Shown: positions 59,237-64,000 of the stretch, piece by piece
How positions within the stretch are numbered: position 1 is the stretch's first letter
Layout of the letters: each line of letters opens with the position of its first letter
Assembly (NCBI RefSeq): GCF_020740795.1
Contig: NC_067282.1
Span: 135,465,132 to 135,529,131, forward strand
Origin: Apus apus
Lineage: Eukaryota; Chordata; Aves; Apodiformes; Apodidae
Length of the DNA stretch: 64,000 nt
Direction of reading: 5' to 3'
Position numbers and translations under genes: made by a program
Notes under the pieces: model-generated
What the model saw: the letters and a program-made list of their open reading frames with translations, nothing else
The model's database searches: none
What the model was told of the DNA's origin: nothing

Positions 59237-62200
59237 TTTTTTGAATTCTCATTCATTTTCTTTGCAGATTATCCAGTATTCATAGATAACTAAGAATGCA
59301 GCTCTGAATACTTGGCTCATTTTAACGGCCAACTCTGATTGTCTTGAAAGTGAAGAGGAGTGGGAATCAGCTTTAGAGATAAAAGTGACTCATAGTCTTC
59401 TGCCCATTGTGAAGCATTCTCTTAAATACGGAAATATTCAAAGATCCTTTCACCCAGGCCACAAACATATTGATGCACATGCACGTACATCTGCATTGAA
59501 TGCCAGCCGTACAGAGGAGCCACCAATGAATATTGTATGAGCCTCTGCTCTGACTTGTCAGGATTGTTGGACACCTGCATATGCAATCATTTCAAATTGG
59601 CCAGGGTGCTTAAAACTCAGCTCATTAGTCTCCAGACCATATAAAACAGCACTTGTTTTCATTAGCTTGCACTAGCTGCTGCCTTGCTTTTTTGGCACTA
59701 CACCAGGTGGCTCTAGAGCTCCCTTTCATCCATGTAATGTTACATTACTGCGTCAAAGGAATTAGCATAACATGTGGCATTTCTTCAGTATCAAACACCA
59801 AAGAGAAACATTTCCTTTTTTTCAACAGCCTGTGTTCTCTACAGCTTTTAAAAGGAACTGTTAAAAACAGGGTTTGCCAAAGCCTTTTAGGTCTCCCTCC
59901 TCAGCATGATTTCATACACCATTTGTTGGCAAAGTTGACAGGGGGGCAACATTATCAAAAAGTTCAGGTTAGAGCAGTGGGGGAAGGGAAAGAGTGCCAA
60001 AGCCTAGGCAAGCAGAAAACAAAGGCCTGCTTTTATCCTGCGATCTAGAAAAATCTTTAAAACACATGGTGAAGTAGGAGCGTGTAACTGGGGCTGATGG
60101 AAGCAGCTGGAGCTACAGCTTGGGTCCAGCCCCTGGGGCTGCCTGGGGAGAGAGGGCAGCAGGGAGGGCAGCAGAGCCCCAGCCTTCCCTCTCATGCCCA
60201 GATGAGGACTGAGGATGCCTCTGCCCCACCACAGTGCCAGCACTGCAGGACTACCCCATGCTCACTGTAGAGCTGATGTTCTCCTGCCTCTTGGCCAATT
60301 TTTTGAGACCTGCAGATGGGGAAAAGTGCTGGGCAGTTGTACCGTGTTGAGCACTTCAGATATCACCCCTGGTGTCCCCTTGGCCCCCTGGCATACCTGC
60401 TCCTTGCACAAAGAGGGGAAGCTCTCAAGTGTGTTTGAGATTTAGCCATGTAATCTGCCTGGAGATGTGGGTTTGGTATGAATCTACTTGCAAGAGAATT
60501 CCTTAATTATTTTGGGCTAAATGCTTAGGCTTATTTATAAAATAAGTTTGTGTGGAGTTACCTCCCAGTCGGCTCCCTCTCCTGTTTTCTGTAACCTTTA
60601 CATCAGAGGACAGTCTGTTTCCCAAGGGAAAAACCTAACCATCCATTCCAGGAAAACACTGTGAGAAGTATATGAAATACTGTGAGGTCTATAGTGTGGT
60701 GCTCAGCTCCCTTCCATGGGGGAGGGAAAGGGGGGGTAGGGAAGTCCTGCAGCACTCAATAACACAACAGAGGCATTTTTGTCTTTCCCCCCTAACCTAT
60801 TTTGTGCAGGTTTCTCTTACCTGTGTGGACCGAGCTTGGCTGGGGTGATGCATGAGGGCATGCTCCAGATATGATCTCTGCCTAGCAGCTTCTTCTGGCT
60901 CCAGTGGGACATGACCCTTCCTCAGGTGTCCTTCCTCTCTCCAGCAAAACCTGACAGCAGCGTGACTAGACAGATATTTTCTGTAACTGGTCATAGGAAA
61001 GCTCTTTTCTTTACAATTGACAGTCAGAAGATGATGAAAGCTACTGAAGGAGAAGCTAATAACCACTCTCCAAGAATGGAAACTGTTTCATCAGGGAAAA
61101 GCCTGCAGGTCAGCATCATGTGCCCTTTATCTTGATGACTATAGCAATCAAAATATATCCTGGCTTCAACCTTTTATCTCCATCTCGGTGGATCATGTGT
61201 CATGACTTCCCATATGGTGACCTCTTTCCTGAGCAAATCTCACTGCATCTCTCTTGCATGCCGAGGGCAAACACCAGGACACTTGAGCTTCTTCCAGGTA
61301 GCTACATAAACATCACAGCACTGCACAATAGAGCTCTAATGTTATTTGCAGTGTTTTCTGAATGTTCATTTTTCTTTATTTCCCACCTCAACAGCTTAAC
61401 TGAACTTCAGGTCCCTACAAAGCTCTCCCAGTAAAGGGAATTCAAAGATGTGAATAGAGTAGCTGGTCCTGAAAAAAAGGAGACCTGGGATCCTTCTTCA
61501 GTCCTTGTGGCAAGACTAGCATGACAGGTCTATCATTTTGGGGGTGGTTTTGCTCTGTGTCAGCATATCACAACAGCAATGTTGCTATGGCATGGTCCTT
61601 GGATGGGGACCTCCTCCCATTGTGCCTTTCATGCAGCTTTCCAGCACAGTGTTTTCATGTGGGATCCCTCTGGGGTACTGACAGACAGCAGCTCCAAGGA
61701 TCCTGAAATGGTCCATTTGACAATATCACACTTCAGATATGTAGCACACCCCTGAGAGGTATTTTAGCACCGTTAATTAGTAGTGTTCATTAGTAATAAC
61801 TGCAAAGCATAGAGATAAACCATGGCATACACGGATAGGAGATATTTTATCCTCTGTATGTTTCCCTAAAGAAAGAACATCTCTGTCATATCTGTTCACC
61901 AGTGGCACTAACACACTGTCCTCCCCTTCAGGGAAGCTTTAATTATTTAATGCCTGAGAAATTAAATAGATGGTCTTACTCATTCTGATACACTGCAGGC
62001 TGGTTTGATTTAGTAGGGAAGAGATCTGATTATTCTGCTGAGAAATTAAAATAGCTAACAGCAAAATTAATTAACTACTATATTAATGAACAAGCAGCTC
62101 TAAAACTAATCTGAAATCTAAATTGAAGTGTATGTGGATGGGTGGTTGAATGAACATCAATTGTCACATGAAGCCTCAAGTGTAATTGGTGATTTTTTAA

Positions 62201-64000
62201 TGTTTTTGTTCAGTGGAAACTTACCTTTCTTTAACTGATGGAAAGACAAGTCTCCTTCCCTTTGTACCAACCCAGTTCCTTGGGCCAGGTCTTTAAGTGA
62301 GGTGAACCAGCTTTTCCATGCACAGCATCCAGAGCAACCCCACTCACATTAACAAAATTAACTTGTGAATACACAAGGAAAACAGTGAATCTGAAGGCAA
62401 CCCAGAACTTCCAGTTCCATATCCCAAACAGGACAAAATGCTCACTGTGAGTATGGATACCTACTTTACAAAGGTAATGCTGGCTTGAGAACTGAAGCAC
62501 TCCCATGCTATTCTCACACACTGACAGCCTTTGACAAAAAGACAAAACAAAACAACAAAACAATAAAAAATCAGTTGGATCAGAACCAGATACAGGCTTT
62601 GCCGTGTTGACAGTTTTATGGTGTAACTCAGTAGGGGGTCCAGGACAGCTCCTTCGGTTTTGAGAAGGGCTGTGCTTCAAAACTATCCAAGATGAACCAA
62701 GTTTAACCAACACATAGGTAACGCAAATGAAGACAGAGAGCTTAAGGAGCAAGACGTTCATGTCAAGAAGCTTAGGAGCTTGTAAATCCGCTATTTTGCT
62801 GCTCTTTTTGGTTACAAAGATTGTATTTCTCTCCTATTTTTTGCAATACTTGAAAAAGACCAATTAAATCTTGTGCTAAAAGCATTGGTTGGCTTTTTCC
62901 AACAATTTTCTGAGTTTACAGGGCTTTTCTTCACCTCCCTGCAGGAACTACCTCCCACACACCCTTATACACTGCAAAGAAACTTCTTTTGCAGAAATAA
63001 TGGAGAGAGCTGTTCCTACGGATCACTTGAATTTATAACCCTCCTAATGACTTTTTTTTTTTTCTTTTTTCTTTTTTCTTTTTTTCTTTTTTTTTTTAAG
63101 AGCTTACCACAGGGAAGCAGTAACAGGGCATATCTGCATCTCTGTGTTTGTTAATGGAGAGCTTTCATTTGAAAGTAAGCAATTACAATGGGGTTGGAGT
63201 GGTTTTTACATGTAGGGATAAGGCAACAGACAAACAGGAAAGGTGCACAGCCTGGAGAACTCTTCTGCAAGTGTTGTACATTTATTTTTCACCATCAAAT
63301 ATCTATACCAGACTGTATTAGTGACTGATCAAGTGATCAAAGACATGAATATATAAGTGAGAAATCTCACCTGAACATCTCCACAAGTCATACTGCAGGG
63401 AAGGCATCTGCATGCAGGGATGCTGCACATACAGTAAATGTGCTAGGGATAAGCAGAGCTTTGCCTTGCAAGAATCTCAGTCAGGGATTTCTTATGAGGG
63501 CTGAATTTGCTGGCAGTTCCTGAAAAATCAAGACTTGATTGGAGGCTGTGCCCTGCTGTGAGTTGCATACCTTGTTGTTGGATCATGTCTCTACTCTCCT
63601 TTGGAACCTGGGAGTCAGCCTTCCTCTCAGTACAGAATAGGTAGGAAGACTCACCTGAACATGCAGCTGCAGGTCTGGCATGTCTTAGCAGGGATCACTT
63701 CCCATCCACCAGAGCCCCTGAAGGAGATGCCAGACCCACATGCCTACCTGCCAGGCTTCCAGCAGCATCTTTCAGGTGAGAGAAGGGAAAAGGACAGCTA
63801 ACACTTCCACCTACAGCAGCACAGCATTTCCCAGAAACCTCTAAAGGAGTCACTGTTAATTTTCCCTCCTGCAGTATCCCTGCATGGTGTGGGCTTCCAA
63901 ATCTGTGACTTGTGATTTCCCCTACAGGGGCTCACATAGGGAAGTTAGGAAGAAGGGACAGAAGTGCACAGGAGGAGACACTCACTTATTCCTTGCAAAC
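59237..64000. other. Unassigned DNA at the right end
   Basis: No exon or repeat family is recognised. A T-rich pyrimidine tract lies at about 63051-63099. The 176-codon minus frame at 62231-62761 is the longest frame outside a repeat or CR1 but shows no known domain; it is within what chance allows in this much DNA. The part at 60060-60290 is GC-rich without a recognisable exon. Confidence 0.5.
63051..63099. repeat. T-rich pyrimidine tract
   Basis: Runs of T are interrupted by single C bases at roughly regular spacing, in the style of TTTTTC repeats. Confidence 0.85.

Noticed and set aside
58470..59293. Long open frames of up to 260 codons on both strands (Lys-Gly, Glu-Arg, Ser-Phe-Leu repeats)
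   Set aside because: They arise from the pentamer and hexamer purine repeat, which lacks stop codons in several frames. There is no independent coding signal.
62231..62761. 176-codon minus-strand frame followed by an AG|GTAAGT donor-like site just past its stop
   Set aside because: No recognised domain or homology by eye. One frame of this length is expected by chance in 64 kb over six frames, and the donor lies after the stop.
1..64000. tRNA, rRNA, CRISPR or operon-like gene clusters
   Set aside because: None was found by eye; the sequence character is vertebrate nuclear DNA. A tRNAscan and Rfam search would be needed to exclude small RNAs.

Overview
The window looks like bird nuclear DNA (a crocodilian or turtle source is less likely but not excluded). 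It is AT-rich and intron-rich, and its dominant interspersed repeat is the CR1 LINE. About a dozen CR1 pieces occur, several ending in the typical avian CR1 tail of short repeats around TCTATGATTC. No bacterial-style operons, CRISPR arrays or dense reading frames are present. Most open frames longer than 60 codons are chance frames or decayed CR1 reverse transcriptase.

One protein-coding gene is convincing. It is a cytosolic sulfotransferase of the SULT6B1 type on the minus strand, with coding exons between 12996 and 20751. Six exons (145, 185, 127, 95, 187 and 119 nt) with GT/AG borders join in frame into 285 codons plus a stop. The PAPS-binding PKSGTHW loop, the catalytic-type His, RNPKDTAVS and [10 protein letters not shown] are all present. 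A TATA box lies at 20871-20880, about 120 bases upstream of the ATG.

Layout: 1-7633 is AT-rich DNA without recognised genes. 7634-9890 is a long decayed minus-strand CR1. 12996-20880 is the sulfotransferase gene with a CR1 piece in intron 4. 23460-25925 is a tail-to-tail cluster of CR1 copies. 26.5-30 kb is mostly unassigned, with one cysteine-rich, frame-broken segment. 30.8-43.2 kb carries more CR1 pieces, including one at 40691-41395 that is split by a 404-bp solo LTR with a 6-bp target duplication. 44004-44592 resembles the 5' part of another LTR. 47.6 and 56.6-57.6 kb hold further CR1 tails. 58542-59236 is a nearly pure polypurine microsatellite of about 695 bp. The rest is unassigned noncoding DNA.

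I found no undescribed multi-gene system. The items most worth a second look are the sulfotransferase with its altered dimer motif, the solo LTR with three 29-bp CCAAT-type repeats, the four-phase polypurine tract, a hairpin with AGGTCA half-sites at 50.8 kb, and the cysteine-rich decayed segment at 27.5-28.0 kb.
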